From the NCBI GenBank assembly GCA_007115705.1, contig QXEO01000821.1, forward strand, positions 2,752,682 to 2,816,681: 64,000 nucleotides of DNA. The letters are read 5' to 3'. This DNA comes from Dactylis glomerata (lineage: Eukaryota; Streptophyta; Magnoliopsida; Poales; Poaceae). The translations under genes and the position numbers were made by a program. The notes below the pieces were generated by a model. It had not been told where the DNA came from, made no database searches, and saw only the letters and a list, made by a program, of their open reading frames with translations. The stretch's first letter is position 1; each line of letters starts with the position of its first letter. Positions 22,835-33,930 of this stretch are shown piece by piece.

Positions 22835-25600
22835 CTATGCCACCTTAGCATCTTGCTCCGTGGCAGTAAGAGGAATGGTGACATCGTCTACAGTAGCTGG
22901 AGGAGGTGCGGAAGCAGTCGTGAATGGAATTGCGGAGGTTGGCGCCAAAGAAGCCGCCGAGGCCGCTGAAGGAGAAATCATGGACACTATGGCAGGCGAC
23001 AATTTCTTCGCTTTCTCAAAGAAAGGCTTCAACTCTGATCGGGTGCGACCATGAGGAGAACCAATTTTCTCCCAGTCGAGATCTGCCCCGTGCGCGTAAG
23101 AAAGCGCGATGGCACCTTCGACACCTCGCTTCACAGATAAACCTTTCAGCTGGAGAAGAGGATCATCCTGAGTATCGAAGGCCTTGGCAAGCTGTCCTAA
23201 GTCGTTGACTAGAACCTCCGACCGTTTCTTCGGCCATAACCCGACAAACATCCGCGATAGAACGCGGCTAACCAACTCGAAAACATCCTGGACAGATATC
23301 CAGTTTGCCTCGAGCAAGTTGACCGCTGCCAGAAGAGGATCATCGGCAGATTGCGGAGTTGGCAAAAGAGCCTTGGTACGCTCTGAATGGATAAGCAAGG
23401 GAAGATAAGTAAAAAGGAAAAGGCATTATCAATAGAACATAAAGGAAGTATCATCAGCAAGAAAAGAATAAGAAGCAAATGTGTACCGCCAGCAGCGGCA
23501 GAAATCTTGTTGAGTTGTTCGGCCACGACTTGTTCCCGCTGGAGGCGCTCTTTGGTAGCATTGGATAAAGATGACTCTGCTTTCTTAGCCCTGGCAATTG
23601 CAGTGTTGTGCAATTTTTCAGCGTTCGCCTTGGCCTTAGTCGCGGAGTCATAGGCTTTCTGAGAAGCAGAAAGCTCAGCTTCCAGAGATGCAATGCGTGC
23701 GTTCGCCGATGCTAAAGCATCTGCAAGTCAAAAAGTGAAGAAAAGGAAAGTTAACAAAGAAGAAAGGGAAAGAGCATATCAAGAAAAGCAGAAAAGAGGC
23801 AATGAATTAACCTTCAGAAGCTTTCGCAACTCTCCAGTACTGAGTACACTCAGTGCCTAAGGCGACGAATTTCTTCATCAGCGCCTGGTAAAATAAGAAC
23901 AAATAAGCGCATGCGAAGAGGAAGGAAAAATCTTCAAGAATACGATCACTTACGTTATCTGAAGAACTCGAAGGCTCATGCACCTCGAGAGAGACGTCGG
24001 CTTCTTTGGATTTCTTTGACCTTTTTGTGCTCCGAGAGACAGGAACCTTCTTGATGGCAGATCTAGTAACTCGAGGCACTTCAGCAGGAAGTTCAGTTTC
24101 TGGAACAGAAGCTTCATCTGGAATTGCAGTTTGTCGAGAAGGAGAAGCCAGGGCGTCCAGCTGTGTTTCCTCGTCCTCACTATAAATGAGCAAACGGGTT
24201 TCACACAGCTTGAAAAAGAAAAGAAGTATCAAAAAAGCAACAAATAGTGGAACTCGAAGAAAACACTTACGAATCCATGAGGTCAAACATCTCGACACCC
24301 TCTTCTAGACAAGGGGCTGTAGCAGCAAAAGTCTTTTGTGCAGAGGTACTCGAAGAAGCCACCTCGTCGACACGCTTCCTCTTCCTATTGGCACCAGTGT
24401 CTTCAAACAGTGCAGCAGGAGGCGACGCCATCGAGTTGGTGCCTTCTTCCGAATCTTCGGTTTCATCCCCGTCCTGGGTTTCTTCAGCCTCGGCGGCTTC
24501 AGATGCAACAGCAGCCAAATCAGCCGGCAGTGGTCCTCCCTCGGGAAGAGGAGGGAGTGAGACAAGGAATACATGGCCCTGAAGAGGAATAAATCAGAAA
24601 AGTATTCCGCATAAGTAAAAGGAAAGACAACAAGCATACAAAAACAAATGCATACCTCGGGTAGGGGGTGCGTGGAGTCGAAGAAACTAGCAATCAAATC
24701 TGCGACTGCGTGCTCCTTAGTGAGCTTGGTGAGGCTCCTAACTCGTTTGTTGACGTCCTTTTTCTCTATAAGATCGTCAGAGATACGAGAAGGATCCGCT
24801 AAACCAGAATAGCTCCAAAGTTTGGAAAGACGATGCTGCAAGGGCTGGACTCGACGTTGCACGAAGAACGCCATGAGCTGAATACCCGATAAAGCACCTC
24901 CTTTACCTCCCTTCAGAGTTTGGATACGATTCAGCAGAGGGGTAACTTGTTCCATCTCAGAATTTGAAGGAGACGAGTCCCACGAGGCTAATTTTTTAAG
25001 TTCCTTAGTGGGATCAAAAGGAGCTAAGCCATATTGGTCTTCAGAGGAGGCCTCGCGGTCCTTTATGTAAAACCATTTTGTCCTCCAACCTTGGACTGAT
25101 GCAGACATGGAGAATTCAAGATATTGGGCTTCAGCGCGTACAGAGACAACCGCGCCGCCCAATTCAGGTTTATTAGACAGTGAGACACTGGGACGAAATC
25201 GAAAAATTGAACGCCAGAGAAGGAAGTGGGGTTCTATCCCCAAGAAGGACTCGCAAAGAGTCACAAAGCAGGCAATGTGAAGGATGGAATTTGGGGTAAG
25301 CTGGTGAAGCTGTACGCCGTAAACAAAAAGAAGCCCACGAAGGAATTCGTGGGCAGGAAGAGATAAACCGCAGAGAAGGAAGGAGAGAAACATTACTCGA
25401 TAGCCGCTCGGGGGCTTTGGGATTCGCTCGGTACTGGGAAATTTGATGGAGTCTTCGGAAGAGAGAAAGCTTGTCCTCCCAAGCCTTCTTCACCTCTTTC
25501 TCCTTGATAGAAGAGCGCACCCAATCGGTGGCGGAGTTCGCACTCTTGCCTTGGCCATAACAACGTCCTTGGATGCGTAGTGCTTCACGCGCATCTACAA
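22835..25600 (-). pseudogene. Antisense spliced gene with gypsy-associated domain (Transposase_28-like)
   Basis: Exons on the minus strand: A about 25590-24656, B 24578-24271, C 24179-23954, D ~23894-23814, E ~23723-23486, F ~23384-22835. The splices keep frame (…HPLPE/GHVFLVSLPP…, …LMDS/EDEETQLDAL…, …SSSDN/ALMKKFVAL…). Exon A encodes FLRGLLFVYGVQLHQLTPNS and WRTKWFYIKDREASSEDQ, which I recognise as the Pfam family named putative gypsy type transposon (PF04195). Exons B-C are acidic then basic, and exon E is a long coiled coil. Exon A appears broken twice: one lost G just after the start (ATGGCCAAG-GCAAG near 25560) and a second frame change near 25480. Function unknown. Confidence 0.65.
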
Positions 25601-25699
25601 TCTCGGTCTGGGGGCTTTTTGTGCAAAGAACACAGATGTGCAGATCGGCAATGGTGGCGGCGGAGAAGAAGAGGAGCTGGTAAATAGTAAAAGCCCTCC

Positions 25700-25722
25700 A
25701 CTCTCCCCATATATACCTTCTA
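25700..25722 (-). promoter_or_regulatory. TATA box of the antisense gene
   Basis: On the minus strand GGTATATATGGGGAGAG lies about 150 bases upstream of the first start codon (~25563) of the antisense gene. It is inside the retroelement, outside its LTRs, so the antisense gene would have its own promoter. Inference from sequence only. Confidence 0.5.
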
Positions 25723-25849
25723 GACGAAGGAACAGGGGTTGAGACGTGGCAAGCGGAGCGGAAGCGGCAGTCCACTAACGGGCAGGAAAAAATCGAAATT
25801 ACCGCGCTACCCATGAGACGGTTCGCACTCAAATCATAAGTGATGTATA

Positions 25850-26658
25850 GCTAAAATTGGCTAGTGATGTCATAAAAAAGATGGTATGAGAAAGAAGAAG
25901 GATGGCGCCGACAGTATCTCGAAGTTGAAGTATCTCGAGTTGAAGTATAATGGACTACACTATATTTTGAGCCTATACTCGAAAAAGTCTTTTTCGACTA
26001 TAGCCTCGGGGGCTACTCCCATCGGGAGCGCTGAGCGCGCACCCGACGATATTTCTTGGTAAAGCATTAAAGTTGGAAAAGTGCAGGAGTATTACTCCCA
26101 TCGGGAGCAAGTTTTATGGTTATAGAAACCCGAATATTTTCAGTCAAAATTTGACTGCGACATGAGATTCTTGAGTTACGTTATCGCAACGCAACTCGAA
26201 TGCCGTGACTTGTCACGAAGGTAAGACCCTGGGATCCGTCCTGTGTGGCCTGGTATACGCACATGGATGCGCTCTGCTGGTATGTATCCGTGTCTACGAC
26301 GCGAAGAAAATCTTGGTGGACGCACTGGGTACCCTGAGAATCACTGGGATTCATTCTTTGTAAGTCCTAAATGCGGCAAAAGAATGAGTTTGACCGGTAT
26401 CCCGAATTCAAGTCCAAGGGGATTGAATTTGAAGTAGGTGACAAGTATCTGTTCCGGCAGTTAACTGACCTCTTGATCCGTCAGAGATGTCAGGCTTGTT
26501 CATCAAAACCCCTTGCGAACAAATTATTATGAACATAAGTCGAAAGACCGAATCGAAGATTTGAAGATATGAAGAAGTCGAAGAATTGATCAAGTCGAAG
26601 ATTTGAAAATTAGAGATTCAACCCGAATCTACAATTCTGGTAGAATCTCAGGGGCTAC
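25850..26658 (+). mobile_element. 3' non-coding region of the Tat-type element
   Basis: No gene is recognised. It contains repeated CTCCCATCGGGAGC (26017-26030 and 26096-26109), a perfect short palindrome CTCCC-ATCG-GGGAG-like, and ends TCTCAGGGGCTAC before the 3' LTR, where the polypurine tract is expected. Confidence 0.5.
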
Positions 26659-26993
26659 TGACAAGGGTATAGCTAATAGATCCCGTTAGTTGAGTACCCC
26701 CTGAGGCCCGATAAGCTAGGCCCAATTGTAATGATAGTCGAATACGAGTTCTTACCGTATGTCGATATTGTAATCTGTATCGAGCCCTACCCGATCCTCG
26801 AGACCTGGCCACCTATATATAGGGGCCAGGAGGGGACGGTGTAGGCCAGATTGAAAGCAAGCCAGGTTAAACACCCAAGTTTACTTTCGACGCATACTTA
26901 TTTCGACTAACTTTACCTTCGAGTTCATCCGATGCCCTATCTCCCCGATCCTAAGTCCTTCATCTAGGACATTTGTCGAGTTAACCCTCGTCA
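26659..26993 (+). repeat. 3' LTR of the Tat-type element (335 bp)
   Basis: Differs from the 5' LTR by an extra C in the ACCCCCTG run, CCTTC for CCTTT, and ATCCGATG for ATACGACG. Followed by the CATAT duplication. Confidence 0.92.
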
Positions 26994-26998
26994 CATAT

Positions 26999-29035
26999 AA
27001 AAACTCCATGATCCCGCAAGATTCCCAACTTATTTCACATTGCGAGTATCCATAAACAAAAGATCACGATATCAACTCAAATGAAAGAAAGTGCAATGTT
27101 GAAAGCTTGCCCCATGACGGCATGGCTGGGCTAATTTCCAACTTACAACTTGCAAGCATAACAACTCAACATAAGAGAGCCACGCTGTCAAATTTTAAAA
27201 CAAGAAAAGTAAAGTGTGCCATCAGGTTTGTGAGAGCTTTACTGACCAATTTTCGCATAACACCAAAAAGAGTTTAATTTGAAGGATAGATAAAAACAAG
27301 TCAAATGTACTTTGGAATAGCAAATTGCTAATAGGTATGTATGGTGGACACTTTGGAACAACTTGGTTTTTAGGAGTTGGATGCACGAGTAGAGCTCATA
27401 CTCAGTACAAAATGAGGGCTAGCAAAAGACTGGGAGCGACCAACTACGAGAGCAATAACGGCCATAATCATGCAAAGCGACAAAGCAACACTAAGAGAAG
27501 CATAATATGGCATCAAAAGTCAAAAACTAAATGATCATAGAGGCTTATGGCGACTTTGTATGAGTCTAACATGTGTGAGCATGCGCCAAGTCAACCCAAA
27601 TAAAGCATCAAGGAGAAAACCAAAATAATGCTTCCAAATAATTAAAACAACGCATGATTTTTTCAAAGGCTCATTAAGCAATCTTAGTCATTTGAGACAA
27701 GTCATGCTACAGCAAAACCACTAAGCATACTATCAAAAAGACATCAAGCACGACATGCAAAAGCCTAGGCCGTAGTCTAAACAAGCTCCTTTTTGTACCA
27801 CTTTTTTGCATGAAACTTTTTCTCTTTTCCAACACCATTCGAACCTTTTTGAAACAACTCTTTTGATGAAAACCGAAATATACTAGAGGTACAAATACAC
27901 CTTGATGCAAAGATATAACAAGATATGAACAAAAATCAAGGCAAAAAACGAAAGCTAAACGTAGTAGCAGAAAAAAAGAACACTCGTTAAACGATAAGAG
28001 TGGAAAACGGAGTATTCTTGGCAATGAAAAATAGAGTTCATCTCCTCCAAAAAGAACATGATGTGATCAAACCATTTATTGCATCAAACAAAACAAAAGA
28101 AAACTGAAAACAAAAGCAACTGACGCTCCAAGAAAAATGCATAGTGCATGAAGCAATAAAAATATAGTATTTTGAAAGGTGACCTGATTTTTGCCGATGA
28201 AGAAAGGGTGCCTCGGGGGCATCCCCAAGCTTTGACGCTTGTACCTCTTGGATATTTCTTGGGGTGTATGGGCATCCCCAAGCTTAAGCTTTTGTCCATT
28301 CTTCATCTCATCTCATCATTCTCCAATCCCTACACTTGAAAACTTCCTTCATACAAAACTCAACACCATTCTATTAGCAACGTTAGCATAAACATAATAA
28401 TGAATCAACCCTTTTCAGTTCAGATTTCAACACAAATCACCACATATATAGCATATACTACTGTAGCAACTTCCCCAAAAGTTCCGTGATCAAAAGAACT
28501 TAAAAAGAAAGCGATCGAGAGGCAAACACAAATAGTGGCAGAAATCTGTCAAAAGAGAACAGCTGACAAAGGTCGATTTTTTAAAGAGTTTTCTGTTGGT
28601 CAAATCAAAAAGTGTTAAACTAATGAAAGTTTGGAAATAACCTGGGTCATATGCACAAGAAATCGCAGGTCAAAAAGATATACAGAGAATTTTCATGAAT
28701 TTTTACGGTGCAGCACCAAAATCTGTTTCAGGACAGCAACTTCCCCAAATCTTACCTCACTCAAATTAGAGGTTTCTCTTGGCACAACAACGAAATAAAA
28801 ACGATAAGGAGCGGTCATTACAGTAGTAATAACTTCTAAGACTCAAATAAAAGAAAAAGTACTAAAAAGTAAAACATTGGGTTATCTCCCAAAAGTGCTT
28901 TTCTTTAACACCTTTGAGATAGGCGTAGTAATTTGTAAAGATGCTCATGTGGGCGCCATATAAGAGCTTAAAGCAAAGGCGCCATATAAGAACTTGAAGC
29001 AATAGAGAGCATCAAAAAGCAAATGTGAAAGACAT
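26999..29035 (-). mobile_element. Y tail, proximal part
   Basis: Non-coding and co-linear with the X1 tail 4465-6400. It contains PPT-like 14-mers at 28219-28232 and 28272-28285 and the conserved hairpin at 28877-28892. The ORFs at 27707-28024 and 28076-28306 are not conserved as protein. Confidence 0.7.
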
Positions 29036-31446
29036 TTAAATCTGAACCACTTCCAATGAGAAATAATCTTGTAAAGAGAAGTCATGAAAGCGCAAAGCAA
29101 AAAGCATAGGAAGGCAAAACAAGTACAACTTCAAGAATTGCAACATAAAGAGGGGAAAATCAATATTGTTGAGATCCATCAAACCATGTTTCCCTCTCTC
29201 ATAGTAACTTTCAGTAGCATCATGAATAGAATTAACAATATAACTATCACATAAAGCATCCCTATCATGAGCCACATGCATAAGAGAATTAATACTCCCC
29301 ACATGAACAATCGTAGCAGGAGCAGATTCAATAGAATAATTATTCTCATCACCATAATCATCAAAAACAGGAGGCATATTATAATCATAACTATTTTTCT
29401 CCTCAATAGTAGGTGAACTGAAAATATTATACTCATCATTGTAACCATCATAAACTAGAGGTTTAGTATCATCACAAGCTAGAGAACAGCTATTTCGCAA
29501 AGCATATTCATTAAACATATCATCATAAGAAGGAACATGGATAGTACTAATGGTACAACAATTATTAACCTTAGAATTGGTACCAAAAAGATTTTCAATA
29601 TCAAAAGTAGAGTGATTTTCCCAATCATGATCACTAACTAGGTAATAGGCATGGGAACATCATCCCAATCAGAATTATCATAATCTATAATAGGATCAAA
29701 ATGCTTAGGGGAAGATACCGTTTCCTCTCGCCTTTTACTCCTCTTCTTCTTCTTCATACTCTTCTTACTCTCTCCTTTAGGAGGGAGAGACTTGAAAGGC
29801 ATCTTCTCCACATAATCTGGTTTGCTGACAGGAACAACAGAAGAAACTTTAGAGGATTCCTCCTCTCTATTAATAAGATAGAAACATCTATTAGTCCTAT
29901 CATAGCTTGGCAAAACATCATGTTTTATAAGATTTTGTATGTAAGTATTTGCGAGGCAATCTTTAGCACAATAGAGACGACAACCATGAAGGGTGCTATT
30001 AATATCAACATCTCTCATATCAACCAAAGAAATCTTTCTAGATATCTCTTCACACTCCAAAAACAAAGTAAGCTTATCATGCTAATTGAGAGTAATCTTG
30101 TCATCACAATACAAATTTACGGTACTCATTCGATTAAAAGAGTCACGATATTGGCTTGGGCATTGAAAATTAAAGTGACCCGTGTCATCGCAAAGTTCAC
30201 AAAGAAAAGGATAAAGCTCACAAACCTTTTCACCAAGCTCATCTAGAGCCTTGAGCCACATATTGGTTTCTTCATTCCCGTGGGTGATGCAATAATCTTC
30301 CTTGTTGTGACTCTGTTCACAAGGTCTATGTACTCCACAAAAATTAACATGCTTATAAGAAGTAGTACTTTCAGAAATTTGAGCATGTTTATTGCAATCA
30401 TCAATAACAATATCACTTTCTATGCATGTGCCTTTAAAAGGTTTATGATACACATCCCCATTTCCTTTAGGAACATTAATATGGGAAGCAAAGGTTTTAA
30501 AACAATAAATCATAATTTGAGGATCAAGACCATATTTAGCACTAAGCTCTTAAAAATTAGCAGTTTTAGCGAAAGACTTAATGCAATCATACTCGTAATT
30601 TATACCTGATCCTTTACCTTTGTCGCTATCCCGACCTTCAATATTGTTTTGAATTGTTTCAAGCAGATCCCACTTGGTGTCAACATCCTTGCTTGTGAAA
30701 GACCCATCAAAGCATGCATCTAGATAGTCCTTGTAATATCCTGAAAGCCTTGCATAAAAATTATTAATAACAATATTACGGGGAAGATCATGAATGGGAC
30801 ATTTATGCATTAGTGACTTCAATCTTCCCCACGCTTGGGCAATGCTTTCTCCCTCATGCGGATGAAAATTATAAATGTAATTCCTATCTTTATAAACCTC
30901 ACTAGAAGGATAGAATTTAGAATAAAAGAGAGGTACAATTTCCTCCCAGTCAATAGATCGACCATCCTTCAGTGTTTTATACCATTCCTCAGCTCTGCCT
31001 TTCAGTGATAAAGAGAATAGCTTCTTCTTAACTCGGTTCATCAAAATACCTGCACACTTGAACAACTCGCATAATTCATGTATAAAAAGCAAATGATCAC
31101 CAGGATGGACAGTTCCATCTCCTAAATAGCAGTTATCCATAGCACGTTCAACAATCTTCATAGGTATTTTAAAAGGATGAGGAGCACAAGCATCATTAGA
31201 AACATCACATATGGGAGATAAAATATCATCAGAGCAAACTTTCTCCACTAAAGCTGGGGAACTAAAAATATCATGCTTAACAAAACTAGCTTCCCCAAGC
31301 TTAGACTTTTCTATAGCATTAGCAATAACGGTATTCAAAGCATTCGTACTAATAACATTGCTATGCAAAATAAGCTCCAAAGGTTTTTCAATTTTCTCTT
31401 CAAATCTAAACTTAGGAAAAAGTCTAAAGAACTCTTTACTTTCCAT
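29036..31446 (-). pseudogene. Athila-type gag of element Y, broken by stops
   Basis: Read from the ATG at 31446. Residues ~95-260 are a typical retrotransposon gag domain (SLSLKGRAEEWYKTLKDGRS, WEEIVPLFYSKFYP, GESIAQAWGRLKSLMHKCP). The frame hits TAA at 30550-30552 (from CAA by comparison) but continues in frame with a CCHC zinc knuckle (CELCDDTGHFNFQC) to a second stop at 30082, then a lysine-rich stretch (KKSMKKKKRSKRR) to a stop at 29638. The last open block, 29518-29036, is in another frame. No protease or pol follows. It would not make full-length Gag as it stands. Confidence 0.75.
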
Positions 31447-31580
31447 TAAGCCTAACTAGTGAAAATAAAAACAAGAAACAAAAAGATATAATTGTAGAAT
31501 CTAAAGGAAATAACTTCGAGCACTCACTAGCAACTAAAAGACTTAGTAGCCAAAGGATGTGAGTACCTTTTACCTTACCT

Positions 31581-31597
31581 CCCCGGCAACGGCGCCA
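31581..31597 (-). other. tRNA-Asp primer-binding site of Y
   Basis: TGGCGCCGTTGCCGGGG on the minus strand, ten bases after the 5' LTR end. Identical to that of X2. Confidence 0.85.
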
Positions 31598-31607
31598 GAA
31601 AAGAGCT

Positions 31608-33042
31608 TGATGTCTACGCACGCGTCTGTTCTTGTAGACAGTGTTGGGCCTCCAAGTGCAGAGGTTTGTAGAATAGCAGTAAGTTTCCCTTAAGTGGATC
31701 ACCCAAGGTTTATCAAACTCAGGGAGGAAGAGGTCAAAGCTATCCCTCTCAAACAACCCTGCAATTACGATACAGAAAGTCTCTTATGTCCCCAACACAC
31801 CCAATACACTTGTCAGATGTATAGGTGCACTAGTTTGGCGAAGAGATAGTGAAATACAAGTAGTAGTGATGATTATAAGTAGTAAATGTAATCTGAAATA
31901 AATATCGCTGCAAGCAAACATGTAACAAAACTGAAAGGAAACGGTGTGCAATGCTTGAAAACAAGGCCTAGGGATCATGCTTTCACTAGTGGACATACTC
32001 TCAACAAATATAACATAATTGAACCAATAGATACTATCATCAATATGCAACTCAAAACAATTCTCCAATGGAAAACGAACACTAATCATGCGTAGGGCTA
32101 CGAAGCACTCCTCAAAGTCCGTATGTACCCAAACTAGATTGTCCCACACTATCACCATGAACGCACTAGATGGTTCCAACAAACACCAACAATTCATAGA
32201 GACATTAACTAAAAAGATACACATGATGCGCACACTAGTCACCTTCACACCATGATACAAGGTATCTCCGGAGTTTGCAAATATAAAGCACGGGAGTAGC
32301 ATAATATCTGAATAATAACATCTACCAATTCAACTAGATATAAAGCTCACGATCACATAAAGATCACATCATGGGAGAGAGAGGTGAACCACATAGCTAC
32401 CGGTAGAGCCCTCAGCCCTGGGGGAGAACTACTCCCTCCTCATCATAGGAGACAGCAAGGTTAGTGGAGATGGCAGTGAGGTCGATGGAGACGGCGGAGA
32501 CGGCGATGGACACCGATGGAGATGGCTCCGGGGGCACTTCCCCGTCCCGGCAGTGTGCCAGAACAGAGACTTCTGTCCCCCAAAATTTGTCTTCGACGGC
32601 GGCGGCGCTGCGGAACTATTCTAGAAATTTCGCCGATTGTTTTAGGGTTTTCCGTCCTGAGGCTTCTTATAGGCGAAGGGGCGTCATCAGGAGGCAGCCA
32701 GGGGCTCCTCACAACAGGTGGGCGCGGCCAGGGCCTGGGCCACGCCCCCTCATTGTGTGGCCAGCCTCTGGCCCCCCTCCGGCTCTCGTTCGGTCTGCGG
32801 TACTCTTCCGGGAAAAATAAGACTTCTGGAACTTGTTTCGTCCAATTCCGAGAATATTTCCTGTGTAGCTTTTCTGAAACACAAAAACAACAGAAAACAG
32901 GGAACTGACACTGTGGCATCTTGTCAATAGGTTAGTTCCGGAAATCGCATAAAAACACCACGAAGTGTAACGAAACACAAGGCAAATGGTGTAAAAACAA
33001 GCATGGAGCATAAAAAATTATAGATACGTTTGAGACGTATCA
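31608..33042 (-). repeat. 5' LTR of Y (1435 bp)
   Basis: TGATACGTCT at 33042 to GACATCA at 31608 on the minus strand, the same length as the solo LTR at 13631-15065. TATA-like CGCCTATAAG (minus) near 32665-32675. Followed by the CCCTT target duplication. Confidence 0.9.
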
Positions 33043-33047
33043 CCCTT

Positions 33048-33930
33048 GACTTGCATGCTTCATCTGCTCGTCACTAATTTTGCAAGGGAGCTGGTCAGAC
33101 CATTGTAACCTTTAAAAAGAAAAAGAGAAAAGGCACTCCTCCATGGTATGTGAAAGTTGGTGGGCACCCGAAGGATTCGGTTAGCCATGGTTTGTGAAAA
33201 GAAAAGTGGGGAGGAGTGCCAAGCTTTATAAAAGAGCACGTATGTGCCAATTTTTCAAAGAACTCGGAACCGCTCTCAACTTGTTTAGTATGGAAGATAG
33301 CAAGAACCTCATTGCCAGTCGTTGACAAGAACAACCACCTCTCAAAACATTTTTTTCTCTCTGTTTTACAAATGAAAAGCTCTAGCACATGCTAAATCCC
33401 TGCTTCCCTCTGTAAAGGGCATTTCTTTTACTTTTATGTTGAGTCTTTACCTTCTACCTTTATGCACCGTCTAAGAGAGCATAGTTATCATTCTGATTAT
33501 AATGTGCATGGTCCTAAAATTTATTATTGATTGATTCATGATTATGGTATTGCTTGTTCTTAAATTATTTGTATCTAGTCGCCCTCTTAAACTTGAAGGT
33601 GTCCTATGCATTTATGTTTTGCTACTCCATGAGGGACAAGCTGAATACCACTTTGCTACGTTTTTCTATATGCTTGAAACAAACAAATGACTTTCAATGC
33701 ATTATTACTCATGATCTTTTGTTTGTGTTACTTTTCATGTTATAACATGGTTGCTAAGTTTTATTGTCAAGATTATATCTTTTATGCCCATGTTTAGAGT
33801 ACTTTGATCTTAGCACTCAATGCTTTACATCGTTTTGATCAAGATTGTGTTGGTGCATGTCACCTCAAAAATTATTGTTTGTTATCACTCACCTACTCAA
33901 GGACGAGCAGGAGTTAAGCTTGGGGATGCT
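33048..33930 (+). mobile_element. X2 non-coding tail, part 3, with PPT
   Basis: Resumes X2 after Y. It ends with AAGCTTGGGGATGC at 33916-33929 directly before the 3' LTR. No ORF is supported; the minus ORF 33095-33388 is not conserved. Confidence 0.75.

Larger units (their letters stand above)
18009..26993 (+). mobile_element. Young Tat-type Gypsy element with gag-protease and an antisense gene
   Basis: LTRs 18009-18342 and 26659-26993 are bounded by TGACAAGG…CCTCGTCA, with CATAT duplications at 18004-18008 and 26994-26998. A primer site follows the 5' LTR. Plus-strand gag-protease (18380-21408) is followed directly by minus-strand spliced ORFs (25600-21733). No reverse transcriptase, RNase H or integrase is present. 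The two LTRs differ by three substitutions and one inserted C by eye, which at the commonly used grass rate of 1.3e-8 per site per year suggests a few hundred thousand years. The layout recalls Tat elements with antisense ORFs such as maize Grande. Confidence 0.9.
15587..33042 (-). mobile_element. Complete Athila-type Gypsy element Y (minus strand), split by a Tat element
   Basis: 5' LTR 33042-31608, primer site 31597-31581, gag pseudogene 31446-29036, tail 29035-26999 and 18008-17018, 3' LTR 17017-15587. CCCTT duplications at 15582-15586 and 33043-33047 flank it exactly. Internal length without the nested element is about 5.6 kb. No pol was found. Its LTR head and tail resemble X1 and X2, but the second half of the LTR and the gag are different. 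Confidence 0.9.
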
